Source: Clostridiaceae bacterium
Lineage (GTDB): Bacteria; Bacillota_A; Clostridia; Acetivibrionales; Acetivibrionaceae
Reading direction: 5' to 3'
Assembly: GCA_012513545.1 (NCBI GenBank)
Contig: JAAZCB010000618.1
Coordinates: forward strand, 1 to 7,796
DNA: 7,796 nucleotides
Positions 1 through 7,038 of this stretch are shown here, one piece after another. The position numbers and the translations under genes are program-made. A model generated the notes under the pieces. That model ran no database searches, was not told where the DNA came from, and saw only the letters and a list, made by a program, of their open reading frames with translations. Position 1 is the first letter of the stretch, and each line of letters starts with the position of its first letter.

Positions 1-81
1 CTTCTGATTACAATAAATACAATCAAATGGACATCCTCTGTGCGGTATAAATACCGGTATCACCATATGTTTACATTTCAT
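1..81 (-). CDS. Radical SAM protein, N-terminal fragment (Elp3-like family)
   Basis: Only the first 27 codons are in the window; the gene runs off the left edge. The fragment opens with a short strand followed by the radical SAM cluster motif CPFDCIYC (CX3CX2C, Cys17, Cys21, Cys24), which in this superfamily holds the [4Fe-4S] cluster that cleaves S-adenosylmethionine. The lead-in 'VIPVFIPHRGCP' resembles the clostridial Elp3-like radical SAM proteins commonly found between rnc and smc; that assignment comes from family and context knowledge. The ATG at 81-79 overlaps the rnc stop codon (ATGA, 4-nt overlap), with a GAGGT ribosome binding site inside the end of rnc, so the two genes are translationally coupled. 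A second in-frame ATG (codon 6, at 66) has poorer support. The substrate cannot be told from this fragment. Confidence 0.8.
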   Translation of the reverse strand, partial: MKCKHMVIPVFIPHRGCPFDCIYCNQK

Positions 82-800
82 TTATTGACCTCTTGGTGCC
101 TGATCTTCTCCAAATATGCCTTTGCTGCCATCTGCTCTGCTACCTTTTTTGTTCTTCCCTCACCGGTGCCCGCTACAACTTCATCAAGTTTTACCTGGGA
201 TACAAACAGCTTGTTGTGATCCGGTCCTTTTTCTTCAATAATTTCATATGATATTTTTCTGTCAGAATTTTTTTGAACAATCTCCTGCAATTGCGTTTTA
301 TAATCCATGAATATTGTGCCGCTTACTGAATCGTCAATAAAGCTTCTCATCTGATCTAACACAAATTTTCTCGCTTTTTCGATTCCTCCATCGATATAAA
401 TTGCTCCAATAACAGCTTCAACTGCATCTGACAGGATTGAAGTCCTGGTTCTTCCACCGGTATTTTCTTCACCTTTCCCCAGCAATAAATACTCTCCCAG
501 ACTTATGTTTTCGGCACACCTTACTAAAGAAGGCTCACATACAACGCTCGCTCTGATTTTTGTCATTTCACCTTCCGAGAAATGAGGATAGTTCAAATAG
601 ATACTCTCACTGATTATCATGTTAAGAACAGTATCTCCCAAAAATTCCAGGCGTTCATTACATAGAAGTTTGTCTCCTTTGTTCTCATTTGCATAAGAAC
701 TGTGCGTTAATGCCTGAATAAGATTTCTTCTGTTCTTAAACTTGTAGCCAGTTACCTTTTCCAGTTTCGTGATATTCAAAGCATTTTCAATACTATTCAC
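78..800 (-). CDS. rnc: Ribonuclease III
   Basis: Endoribonuclease that cleaves double-stranded RNA in rRNA precursor processing and mRNA turnover in the cytoplasm. The 240-residue protein has the full family layout: an RNase III domain at about residues 10-155 with the signature NERLEFLGD (48-56), and the second metal-binding/catalytic patch at 'SDAVEA' (Asp125, Glu128). A double-stranded-RNA-binding domain spans about 166-235, from 'DYKTQLQE' through the GPDH loop to 'GRTKKVAEQMAAKAYL'. The start codon is GTG at 800-798; the nearest ATG (802-800) is followed at once by a stop, and no other in-frame ATG occurs before codon 61. An AGGA-type ribosome binding site lies 9 nt upstream. A hairpin at 841-872 separates it from fabF, and its stop overlaps the start of the radical SAM gene. 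Confidence 0.97.
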   Translation of the reverse strand: MNSIENALNITKLEKVTGYKFKNRRNLIQALTHSSYANENKGDKLLCNERLEFLGDTVLNMIISESIYLNYPHFSEGEMTKIRASVVCEPSLVRCAENISLGEYLLLGKGEENTGGRTRTSILSDAVEAVIGAIYIDGGIEKARKFVLDQMRSFIDDSVSGTIFMDYKTQLQEIVQKNSDRKISYEIIEEKGPDHNKLFVSQVKLDEVVAGTGEGRTKKVAEQMAAKAYLEKIRHQEVNK

Positions 801-840
801 ATTACCACTTCCTTAAATTACAGTATTACTGAAACGCCTT

Positions 841-872
841 AAACAAAGGGGCTTTACCAAGCCCCTTTGTTT
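841..872 (-). terminator. Intrinsic terminator-like hairpin after fabF
   Basis: A perfect 14-bp inverted repeat (AAACAAAGGGGCTT, 4-nt loop, mirror arm) lies 22 nt beyond the fabF stop codon. It has a GC-rich core and A/T-rich ends, so the 3' arm ends in TTTGTTT on the minus strand and can act as the U-rich tail. The symmetry would let it act on either strand. Because rnc begins 40 nt further on with no clear promoter, it may only reduce read-through into rnc. Confidence 0.75.
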
Positions 873-894
873 AAATTTATGAAAAATAAAACAA

Positions 895-2127
895 TTAGTA
901 TTTTTTTAGTGCCAGAGTTGCGTTGTGTCCTCCAAATCCCAAAGAGTTTGAAATGGCATAATTCATTTCCTTATTTCTTCCTGTATTAGGTACATAATCA
1001 AGATCACATTCGGGGTCAGGGGTCTTGTAATTGATTGTCGCAGGAATATACCCTTCCTTCAAGGCAAGTGCAGTAATAATTGTTTCTATAGACCCTGCAG
1101 CACCAAGCATGTGCCCTGTCATTGATTTTGTTGAGCTTACTGCCAGCTTATAGGCATGCTCTCCAAATACAGTCTTAATTGCAGCTGTCTCATACTTGTC
1201 ATTGTATTCGGTAGATGTACCGTGAGCATTTATATAATCAACATCTGAAGGTTTTATTCCAGCATCATCTATTGCCATTTTCATACACCTTGCACCACCT
1301 TCTCCTTCCGGAGCTGGCGCAGTTATATGGAAAGCATCGTTTGTGCAGCCATAACCGATTATTTCAGCTATGATATTTGCCCCTCTTTTTATGGCATGTT
1401 CAAGTTCTTCAATTACAATAATTGCAGCACCTTCAGCCATTACAAACCCGTCCCTCTCCAAATCAAAAGGCCTGCAAGCCACTTTGGGATCTTCATTTGT
1501 CGACATGGCTTTCATTGAACAAAATCCTGCAAAAGCAATGGGTACCAAGGATGCTTCTGCTCCTCCGGTAATCATAATATCGGCATCACCGCGCTGTATT
1601 ACCTTGAAGGCATCCCCTATTGCATTTGTTGATGTCGCACAGGCTGTAATAACGCATTCATTAAATCCTTTTGCGCCAAACTGTATTGCAATCTGTCCTG
1701 CCGCCATATTTGAAATAAGCATTGGAATAAAGAACGGGCTAACCCTTCCTGGCCCTTTTTCGTTAAAAGTATTCAACTGGTCAGTAAAAGTTTCTATTCC
1801 TCCGATACCTGAACCTACAACAACCCCAAATCTGTATTTGTCAATTGTTTCAAGATCAAGCTTCGACATATCTACAGCCATTTTTGCAGCCACCAGGGCA
1901 AATTGAGTGTATCTGTCCATCCTTTTTGCTTCTTTTTTGTCTATATACTTTGTCGGATCAAATTCCTTAATTTCTCCTGCAACCTTTGTAGGCATACCTG
2001 AAACATCAAATCTTGTTACAGAAGATATACCGGATTTTCCTTCCTTAATCGAATTCCACACTTCATTAACACCTTCTCCAAGAGAAGATATAGCTCCCAT
2101 ACCCGTTATAACTACTCTTTTTTTCAT
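895..2127 (-). CDS. fabF: 3-oxoacyl-[ACP] synthase II (beta-ketoacyl-ACP synthase II, KAS II)
   Basis: Elongating condensing enzyme of type II fatty-acid synthesis; it joins acyl-ACP to malonyl-ACP with loss of CO2. At 410 residues it is the usual FabF length. The Cys-His-His catalytic set is visible: Cys163 in 'TACATSTNA', His302 in 'AHGTSTE' and His339 in '[11 protein letters not shown]', with the conserved Lys334 in 'SSTKS'. The gating loop 'LGFGGHN' (residues 396-402) is near the C-terminus. The ATG start is 7 nt downstream of GGGAGG (2140-2135). The gene is preceded by a 126-nt gap that holds the acpP terminator (2226-2254) and a structured leader, so its expression may depend on read-through or a promoter I cannot place confidently. 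No truncation or missing key residue is seen. Confidence 0.98.
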   Translation of the reverse strand: MKKRVVITGMGAISSLGEGVNEVWNSIKEGKSGISSVTRFDVSGMPTKVAGEIKEFDPTKYIDKKEAKRMDRYTQFALVAAKMAVDMSKLDLETIDKYRFGVVVGSGIGGIETFTDQLNTFNEKGPGRVSPFFIPMLISNMAAGQIAIQFGAKGFNECVITACATSTNAIGDAFKVIQRGDADIMITGGAEASLVPIAFAGFCSMKAMSTNEDPKVACRPFDLERDGFVMAEGAAIIVIEELEHAIKRGANIIAEIIGYGCTNDAFHITAPAPEGEGGARCMKMAIDDAGIKPSDVDYINAHGTSTEYNDKYETAAIKTVFGEHAYKLAVSSTKSMTGHMLGAAGSIETIITALALKEGYIPATINYKTPDPECDLDYVPNTGRNKEMNYAISNSLGFGGHNATLALKKY

Positions 2128-2176
2128 TGTGTAACCTCCCGTTTCAATACTTAATTATCTATGTTATATATCCAAA

Positions 2177-2207
2177 CTTCTTCCGGCATCCTCCATGCTG
2201 ATAGAAG
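2177..2207 (-). other. Imperfect hairpin in the fabF leader
   Basis: On the minus strand CTTCT and AGAAG flank GCAT and ATGC around a GGAGG loop. The 4-by-4 stretch between the stems allows one C-G and one G-U pair, giving a near-continuous 13-bp stem with two mismatches. A purine-rich GGAGG sits exposed in the loop. A possible short ORF (ATG at 2196, 10 codons, TAA ending at 2164) overlaps it but has no upstream ribosome binding site. It lies between the acpP terminator and fabF. Its function is unknown; it could be a regulatory leader, a repeat-element fragment or chance. Confidence 0.35.
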
Positions 2208-2225
2208 TGAGCTTAAGTCAATATT

Positions 2226-2254
2226 AAAAAAGTCCCTTGGTTAGGGACTTTTTT
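2226..2254 (-). terminator. Rho-independent terminator directly after acpP
   Basis: The inverted repeat AAAAAAGTCCCT, 5-nt loop, AGGGACTTTTTT forms a perfect 12-bp stem. On the minus strand the A-tract begins at the acpP stop codon and the 3' arm ends in a run of six T. On the plus strand it also ends in a T-run, so it looks bidirectional. It lies inside the operon between acpP and fabF, so it probably sets a step-down in fabF and rnc transcription relative to acpP. Confidence 0.88.
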
Positions 2255-2484
2255 TATGAATTATTCTTAATGTAATCAACAATATCTCCTACTGTTGAAA
2301 TCTTTTCAGCCTCACTATCAGGTATTTCGAGGTCAAACTCTTCTTCAAGAGCCATTATCAATTCTACAATATCCAGTGAGTCTGCTCCTAAGTCATCTAT
2401 GAAGGAAGATTCCATTGCTATTTCATCTTCTTCAACGCCTAACTGTTCTACAATGATTTTTTTCACCTTCTCGAACACTATCAT
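2254..2484 (-). CDS. acpP: Acyl carrier protein
   Basis: Small acidic carrier protein that holds the growing acyl chain on a 4'-phosphopantetheine arm attached to Ser36, seen in the canonical 'GADSLD' motif (33-38). The sequence is a complete four-helix ACP rich in Glu and Asp, 76 residues from the ATG at 2484. The start is ambiguous. The strong AAGGAGG site (2494-2488) is only 3 nt from that ATG but 9 nt from an in-frame GTG at 2478-2476, which would give a 74-residue protein beginning at 'FEKVKKI', close to the usual ACP N-terminus. The GTG start is arguably better spaced. The gene lies 91 nt after fabG, and its stop codon forms part of the downstream terminator stem. ACP is usually needed in excess over the enzymes, which fits a terminator straight after this gene. 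Confidence 0.97.
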   Translation of the reverse strand: MIVFEKVKKIIVEQLGVEEDEIAMESSFIDDLGADSLDIVELIMALEEEFDLEIPDSEAEKISTVGDIVDYIKNNS

Positions 2485-2487
2485 TCA

Positions 2488-2494
2488 CCTCCTT
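2488..2494 (-). promoter_or_regulatory. acpP ribosome binding site
   Basis: AAGGAGG on the minus strand, a near-perfect anti-16S match. Its spacing is 3 nt to the ATG at 2484 and 9 nt to the in-frame GTG at 2478, so it favours the shorter acpP start. Confidence 0.8.
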
Positions 2495-2575
2495 CCACAG
2501 GGGGTTTTCTTGGATAATAAGTACTCTTAATGCACAACTACAGGTATAACCAAATAGTGTTACAATAAGATATTA

Positions 2576-3319
2576 TTACATTACCAGACCGCCGTCAATA
2601 TTTATTACCTGTCCTGTAACATAATTTGAACTTTCAGAAGCAAGAAAACCAATAACATTTGCCACATCTTCAGGTGTCCCGAACCTTTTGAGTGGTATAT
2701 TGTTAAAATAATTTTCTTTTACACTTTCCGGTAAGACTTCTGTCATTTTGCTTTCTATTATACCCGGTGCAACCGCATTACATGTTATTCCTCGTGATGC
2801 CAATTCCTTTGCAGTAGACTTGGTAAGACCTATTAAGCCCGCTTTTGAGGCGGAATAGTTTGCCTGTCCGGGGTTTCCCATTACCCCTGCAACAGAAGCG
2901 ATATTTATTATTTTGCCGCTTTTCTGTTTCATCATTGTTTTTGTAACAGCCTTTGTACAAAGAAAAGCTCCCTTTAAGTTTATATCCAGCACATCATCCC
3001 AATCTTTTTCAGACATCTTAAGCATAAGATTATCCTTAGTTATTCCTGCGTTGTTGACAAGTATATCAACACTGTTGAAGGTTTCCAATGCTGTTTTAAC
3101 CATAGTCTCTACATCTTCCATAATCCTTACGTCGCCCTTTGTAACCACAACATTTATCCCTGCAGCTTTAAACTCTTCTGCAGTTGCATCAACGCTATCC
3201 GAAACTGCAATATCGTTTAAGACTATGTTAGCACCCATTTTCCCCAGTTTCCAGGCTATGGCTTTTCCTAAACCCCTGCCCGAACCGGTTATAACTGCAG
3301 TTTTCCCCTTTAATTCCAT
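2576..3319 (-). CDS. fabG: 3-oxoacyl-[ACP] reductase
   Basis: NADPH-dependent reductase of the first reductive step of the elongation cycle (beta-ketoacyl-ACP to beta-hydroxyacyl-ACP). It is a classical short-chain dehydrogenase: Rossmann glycine motif 'TGSGRGLG' (11-18), 'NNAG' (89-92), and the catalytic tetrad Asn114, Ser142, Tyr155, Lys159 ('YSASK'). It ends in the usual 'GQVINIDGG' tail. I place the start at ATG 3319, giving 247 residues, the normal FabG length. The ORF could extend to an ATG at 3328, but GGGAGG (3335-3330) would then be 1 nt from the start, against 10 nt for 3319. It lies 53 nt after fabD and 91 nt before acpP, the usual gene order in Firmicutes. Confidence 0.97.
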   Translation of the reverse strand: MELKGKTAVITGSGRGLGKAIAWKLGKMGANIVLNDIAVSDSVDATAEEFKAAGINVVVTKGDVRIMEDVETMVKTALETFNSVDILVNNAGITKDNLMLKMSEKDWDDVLDINLKGAFLCTKAVTKTMMKQKSGKIINIASVAGVMGNPGQANYSASKAGLIGLTKSTAKELASRGITCNAVAPGIIESKMTEVLPESVKENYFNNIPLKRFGTPEDVANVIGFLASESSNYVTGQVINIDGGLVM

Positions 3320-3329
3320 AATATGCATT

Positions 3330-3335
3330 CCTCCC
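3330..3335 (-). promoter_or_regulatory. fabG ribosome binding site
   Basis: GGGAGG on the minus strand. It is 10 nt from the ATG at 3319 and only 1 nt from the ATG at 3328, which decides the fabG start in favour of 3319. Confidence 0.75.
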
Positions 3336-3372
3336 TGCTATCGTCAATGTTATAATTTCTCTCAATAAACAT

Positions 3373-4308
3373 TTATACTCCCAACTCTTTAAGTGTATTG
3401 CTTAAAGAATCCATATCCTCAACATTTAATGTTTTGGCTTCTTTGCTAATTTTCTTTACAAAACCGCTAAGCACTTTTCCAGGGCCGATCTCAACAAATG
3501 TATCAACACCATCTCCAAGCATTTTTTCAATGGAAGCCCTGAACAGTACCGGACTGCTTACCTGTCTTACCAAAAGGTCCTTTACCTTTGACTTATCTAA
3601 AATATATTCTGCAGTAACGTTTGCTACTACAGGAATCTTAAAATCGTTCAAACTAATTTTTTCAAGCTCAGCAGCAAGTTTATCTCCTGCCGGCTTTAGC
3701 ATGCTACAGTGAAAAGGAGCGCTTACCGGCAACAGCATTGCCCTTTTTGCACCTTTCTCTTTTGCAAGCTCCACAGCTTTCTCAACTGCTTTTACTTCAC
3801 CTGCTATAACTATCTGTCCAGGACAATTGAAGTTTGCAGGCTCTACAACTCCGTCAGCTGAAGCAAGCTTGCAGCATTCACGAACCGCTTCATCTTCAAG
3901 TCCCAAAATAGCTGCCATGGTTCCAACACCTACAGGAACAGCCTCCTGCATAAACTTTCCCCTTTTTCTTACAAGCGCTACAGCATCCTCAAAGGCCATT
4001 GTACCTGAATACACATGGGAAGAATACTCTCCAAGGCTCAATCCTGCTGTTGCATCCACTTTTATACCTGCTTCAATCAGAGGCTGAAGACAGGCAATAC
4101 TTGTTGTCAATATAGTCGGCTGGGTATTTTCTGTTATTTTTAATGTTTCGTCATCACTTTCAAAAACCATTTTAGCCACATCAAAGCCTAAAGCCTCGGA
4201 TGCCTTTTGAAATATCTCCCTGGATGCTTTATAGTTTTCTGCAGTCTGCTTGCCCATGCCAACATACTGGGCACCTTGACCTGAAAATAAAAATGCTACT
4301 TTTCCCAT
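3373..4308 (-). CDS. fabD: Malonyl-CoA:[ACP] transacylase
   Basis: Transfers malonyl from malonyl-CoA to ACP, supplying the extender unit for FabH and FabF. The protein is 311 residues from the ATG at 4308, the normal FabD length. Visible motifs are 'FSGQGAQ' (8-14, oxyanion-hole Gln11), the nucleophile Ser91 in 'GLSLGE', Arg116 in 'RKRGKFMQEAVP', His200 in 'SAPFHCSML' and Gln249 in 'RQVSSPV'. A longer reading to an ATG at 4374 would run into fabH and has no family similarity in the extra 22 residues. GGAGG at 4320-4316, 7 nt before 4308, settles the start. The gap to fabH is 32 nt, so the two are co-transcribed. Confidence 0.97.
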   Translation of the reverse strand: MGKVAFLFSGQGAQYVGMGKQTAENYKASREIFQKASEALGFDVAKMVFESDDETLKITENTQPTILTTSIACLQPLIEAGIKVDATAGLSLGEYSSHVYSGTMAFEDAVALVRKRGKFMQEAVPVGVGTMAAILGLEDEAVRECCKLASADGVVEPANFNCPGQIVIAGEVKAVEKAVELAKEKGAKRAMLLPVSAPFHCSMLKPAGDKLAAELEKISLNDFKIPVVANVTAEYILDKSKVKDLLVRQVSSPVLFRASIEKMLGDGVDTFVEIGPGKVLSGFVKKISKEAKTLNVEDMDSLSNTLKELGV

Positions 4309-4315
4309 TATATAA

Positions 4316-4320
4316 CCTCC
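4316..4320 (-). promoter_or_regulatory. fabD ribosome binding site
   Basis: GGAGG on the minus strand, 7 nt upstream of the ATG at 4308. It rules out the longer in-frame start at 4374 inside fabH. Confidence 0.8.
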
Positions 4321-4340
4321 GTTTAGAAATCCAGATAGTT

Positions 4341-5342
4341 TTACTTGTTCCATTTGATTATGGCAGAACCCCATGTGAGGCCACCGCCAAAACCTACCAG
4401 AATAAGATTATCACCCTTTGAAAGCATTTTATTGTTATATGCCTCACATAAACCAACAGGAATTGATGCTGATGAAATATTGCCATATTCCTGAAGGTTG
4501 GTAAATACTTTTTCAGCTGGTACACCAAGCCTTTTTGCTGCTCCATCCAATATTCTTATATTTGCCTGGTGTGGTACAATCAGCTTAATATCCTCCATAG
4601 TCATTCGAGCATCATCCAAAACTCTGTTGGCTGCCTGCTCCATAATTTTGACAGCAAATTTGAATACTTCTCCTCCGTCCATCCAAAGAACCCTTTTGTT
4701 TTTTCCCTGCCTTACTTCAATATCCGTAGGGCTCGCAAAACAACAAGGTGCGGTAAGATATTTACCCAGGCTACCGTCTGAACCAATATGCGTAGTAATT
4801 ACTCCGTATCCTTCTTCTACAGGACCAAAAACCGCCGCACCTGCACCGTCACCAAAAAGCACACATGTATTCCTGTCTTCCCAGTCAGTTATTTTTGAAA
4901 GGCCTTCACAACCTAAAACCAGAACATATTTATAATGTCCGGTTGTTATAAATTGATTTGCCAAACTCATGCCGTATATAAATCCTGAACAAGCAGCATT
5001 CAAATCAAATGCAGCGGCCCTTGTCGCCCCCAACCTGCTTTGTATTATACACGCCATTGAAGGAGTATGGTAATCCGGAGTTTCGGTAGCTACGATTATC
5101 ATATCAAGGTCTTCTGCTGCTATGCCTGCATCGTCAAGTGCCTTCCTAGCAGCTTGTGCACCTAGTTCACTCGTTGGTGTATCTTTATCAAGAATTCTTC
5201 TCTTAGAAATACCTGTCCTTTTAATAATCCATTCATCAGAAGTATCTACCATTTTTTCCAGGTCTTTATTGGTAAGTACTTTCTCAGGCAAGCTGCTCCC
5301 AACCCCCAATATTCCGCAGCTATAAGTCATGTTCAATCTCAT
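4341..5342 (-). CDS. fabH: 3-oxoacyl-[ACP] synthase III (beta-ketoacyl-ACP synthase III, KAS III)
   Basis: Initiating condensing enzyme: it joins an acyl-CoA primer to malonyl-ACP, and its acyl-CoA preference sets straight- or branched-chain products. The Cys-His-Asn triad is intact: Cys118 in 'NAACSGF', His258 in 'VPHQAN' and Asn288 in 'YGNISSAS'. The C-terminal 'GFGGGLTWGSA' is typical. Length is 333 residues from the ATG at 5342, close to family size. The start is uncertain: GGAGG (5350-5346) is 3 nt from this ATG, 9 nt from an in-frame TTG (codon 3, 5336) and 15 nt from the ATG at codon 5 (5330). All choices overlap the end of plsX (11 to 23 nt), implying translational coupling. Primer preference cannot be read reliably here. 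Confidence 0.97.
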   Translation of the reverse strand: MRLNMTYSCGILGVGSSLPEKVLTNKDLEKMVDTSDEWIIKRTGISKRRILDKDTPTSELGAQAARKALDDAGIAAEDLDMIIVATETPDYHTPSMACIIQSRLGATRAAAFDLNAACSGFIYGMSLANQFITTGHYKYVLVLGCEGLSKITDWEDRNTCVLFGDGAGAAVFGPVEEGYGVITTHIGSDGSLGKYLTAPCCFASPTDIEVRQGKNKRVLWMDGGEVFKFAVKIMEQAANRVLDDARMTMEDIKLIVPHQANIRILDGAAKRLGVPAEKVFTNLQEYGNISSASIPVGLCEAYNNKMLSKGDNLILVGFGGGLTWGSAIIKWNK

Positions 5343-6339
5343 CGACCTCCATATTAATAAATTCTTCTTTTATGCTTTCCAAAACCTTAGTCCTGGCGAA
5401 CTTGCTTGCTTTAATGATAACATTTTTAACTGTTAAAGCTTTGGAGTTTCCATGGCTCTTAATAACAAGCCCGTTGACTCCCAATATAGGCGCACCGCCA
5501 TGTTCATCCGCATCCAAGGCCCTTTTGCTTTCGCTCAAATCCTTCTTGACCAGAATAGCAGCAAGCTTTGTCTTTAAGCTTTTGTAGAATACATCTTTAA
5601 GCATCCCAAAAAAGAATGAAGCAGCGCCTTCCAAAAATTTCAGCATAACATTTCCTGAAAAACCGTCACAAACTACCAGATCAACTTTCCCCTGAAGAAT
5701 ATCATTTCCTTCAACATTGCCTACAAAATTAATATCCGAACCCGAAAGCAACATGTAAGCATTTTTTAATAATTCATTTCCCTTACCGACCTCAGTTCCG
5801 ATATTTAACAGGCCTATTCTTGGCTTATCTATATTAAACATTTCCTTCATGTAAATCGAACCCATTATTCCGAATTGTTGATAATTAATTGGTTTACATA
5901 CAGTATTGAGACCTGCGTCCATAATGAGGCAATGTCCTCTTTGTGTAGGAATCAGCGCTGCTATAGCAGGTCTGTCAACTCCCTTAATCCTTCCTAATAT
6001 AAACAGTGACCCTGCCATCAAAGCTCCGCTGTTTCCACAGGAAACGAAAATATCGCCCTCTTTTTTCTTCAGCAGCTCAAAACCTGCAACCATTGAAGAA
6101 TCTTTTTTAGTTTTTATTGCTTTAGTTGGCATATCTTCTACTGTAATAACCTCAGATGTATGATGAACTCTTATACGCGAACTCTGAAAATTCCTCTGTT
6201 TAAGTATTTTTTCAATTTTTTCACTATCACCGGTTAATAATATATCAAACCCGTCGGCCTCGTTAACGGCATCAATGCAACCGTTAATTACAGCTTCAGG
6301 AGCATTATCTCCACCCATAGCATCTACAATTATTGTCAA
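5320..6339 (-). CDS. plsX: Phosphate acyltransferase (acyl-ACP:phosphate)
   Basis: Converts acyl-ACP to acyl-phosphate, the acyl donor for PlsY in phosphatidic acid synthesis, linking fatty-acid and membrane-lipid synthesis at the membrane. The 339 residues carry the family landmarks: N-terminal 'VDAMGGDNAP' (5-14), 'SCGNSGALMAG' (100-110), 'MDAGLN' (140-145), 'NIGTEVGKGNE' (179-189), 'CDGFSGNV' (224-231) and 'GGAPILGV' (281-288). The start is TTG at 6339-6337: the family N-terminus begins exactly there, no in-frame ATG precedes 'DAMGG', and AGGGAG (6355-6350) is 10 nt upstream. An alternative GTG at 6350 is out of frame and stops at once. The gap to fapR is 63 nt, and the gene overlaps fabH by up to 23 nt. 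Confidence 0.97.
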   Translation of the reverse strand: MTIIVDAMGGDNAPEAVINGCIDAVNEADGFDILLTGDSEKIEKILKQRNFQSSRIRVHHTSEVITVEDMPTKAIKTKKDSSMVAGFELLKKKEGDIFVSCGNSGALMAGSLFILGRIKGVDRPAIAALIPTQRGHCLIMDAGLNTVCKPINYQQFGIMGSIYMKEMFNIDKPRIGLLNIGTEVGKGNELLKNAYMLLSGSDINFVGNVEGNDILQGKVDLVVCDGFSGNVMLKFLEGAASFFFGMLKDVFYKSLKTKLAAILVKKDLSESKRALDADEHGGAPILGVNGLVIKSHGNSKALTVKNVIIKASKFARTKVLESIKEEFINMEVDEIEHDL

Positions 6340-6402
6340 ACCTCAATCACTCCCTGAACAATTTTGGAATTATAATATCACGTAAATAAGTTACTACGTT
6401 TT

Positions 6403-6969
6403 TTATAATTTTTCAAGGGATACCAATATAAATTTTCCTCTGAACACTTCAAGCTGCTTTACCATTATACGTACCCAAACTATAAATTTATTATCCTTAG
6501 CCTTCTTGACTTCTGCTTTGGCCAAAAGTTTGCTTCCGGCATACACAGGGGTCTTGTACTTTATATTTGCTACTCCAACCAGTGCAACATGAGCATCTAT
6601 TACAGCAATTGCAAGTGATTCAGCCAACGAGTATATATAATGCCCCTGAATGATTTTAGTCCTTTCAAACACCATTGCACTGCTTGTTTCAAGAATGGAT
6701 ATACCACCCTGACCTAAGGAAATGTCCACTAGTTCACCAACAATTTCTTTGCTTTGCAGGGACTTCACCTTGCCATAGTTCTTTTCAGCAACATTCTTGA
6801 TTCTTTCCCTTAGTTCCGGTATTCCAAGCTCCAGTCTATCCAACCTGATAGTAGGTATACTTACGCTAAACATTTCTGAAAGCTCTTCATCTGTAAGAAA
6901 AGGATCCTGGTCCAGCTTTTCCAAGAGTATAGCCTGCCTTTCCTTTTTCATGCATGATGACCTGCTCAT
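6403..6969 (-). CDS. fapR: Fatty acid and phospholipid biosynthesis regulator (malonyl-CoA-responsive repressor)
   Basis: Repressor of lipid-synthesis genes; in Bacillus and Staphylococcus malonyl-CoA binding releases it from DNA. The 188-residue protein has the family architecture: an N-terminal DeoR-like helix-turn-helix (about residues 8-48, '[20 protein letters not shown]'), the conserved linker helix '[14 protein letters not shown]' (50-63), and a C-terminal hot-dog ligand domain (about 75-188, 'ILE...[11 protein letters not shown]', '[13 protein letters not shown]'). The ATG at 6969 follows GAGGTGG (6980-6974) by 4 nt. As first gene of the operon with an operator-like palindrome at 7038-7054, it is probably autoregulated. 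Compared from memory with B. subtilis FapR, Phe99 is kept (Phe101), but the position of Arg106, a malonyl-CoA contact, appears to be Gln108. Confidence 0.95.
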   Translation of the reverse strand: MSRSSCMKKERQAILLEKLDQDPFLTDEELSEMFSVSIPTIRLDRLELGIPELRERIKNVAEKNYGKVKSLQSKEIVGELVDISLGQGGISILETSSAMVFERTKIIQGHYIYSLAESLAIAVIDAHVALVGVANIKYKTPVYAGSKLLAKAEVKKAKDNKFIVWVRIMVKQLEVFRGKFILVSLEKL

Positions 6970-7003
6970 TTATCCACCTCTTTAAGCTATTCTTAAAGTA
7001 TAA

Positions 7004-7038
7004 ATTCTTTTTAATATTATATTCAAAAAGAATATAAT
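7004..7038. repeat. Mutually exclusive AT-rich hairpins in the fapR 5' leader
   Basis: ATTATATTC (7016-7024) and GAATATAAT (7030-7038) form a perfect 9-bp stem around AAAAA. ATTCTTTTT (7004-7012) and AAAAAGAAT (7025-7033) form an alternative 9-bp stem that would disrupt the first. Both are very AT-rich, so stability is low and chance is a real possibility. Confidence 0.4.

Noticed and set aside
1370..1906. 178-codon plus-strand ORF opposite fabF
   Set aside because: It is the antisense shadow of a well-supported fabF coding frame; its low-complexity Ser/Ala/Pro/Ile composition reflects the complementary codons, and it has no family similarity.
2485..2575. Possible promoter for acpP in the fabG-acpP gap
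   Set aside because: TTGTGC and TATTAT are present but only 12 nt apart; no credible sigma-A promoter or terminator was seen.
2778..2960. 60-codon minus-strand ORF inside fabG
   Set aside because: Alternative frame within fabG, rich in Arg, Lys and Asn, with no similarity and no proper ribosome binding site.
2913..3368. 151-codon plus-strand ORF opposite fabG
   Set aside because: Antisense shadow of fabG with no ribosome binding site or recognisable motif.
4309..4374. 22-codon N-terminal extension of fabD
   Set aside because: It overlaps the end of fabH, is unlike FabD, and a well-placed GGAGG supports the internal ATG at 4308.
4498..4935. 145-codon plus-strand ORF opposite fabH
   Set aside because: Antisense shadow of fabH; the real frame has the complete catalytic triad.
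6361..6400. Possible extra promoter between fapR and plsX (TATAAT near 6372, ACGTA...TACGT inverted repeat)
   Set aside because: No acceptable -35 box at normal spacing, and AT-rich sequence gives such matches by chance.
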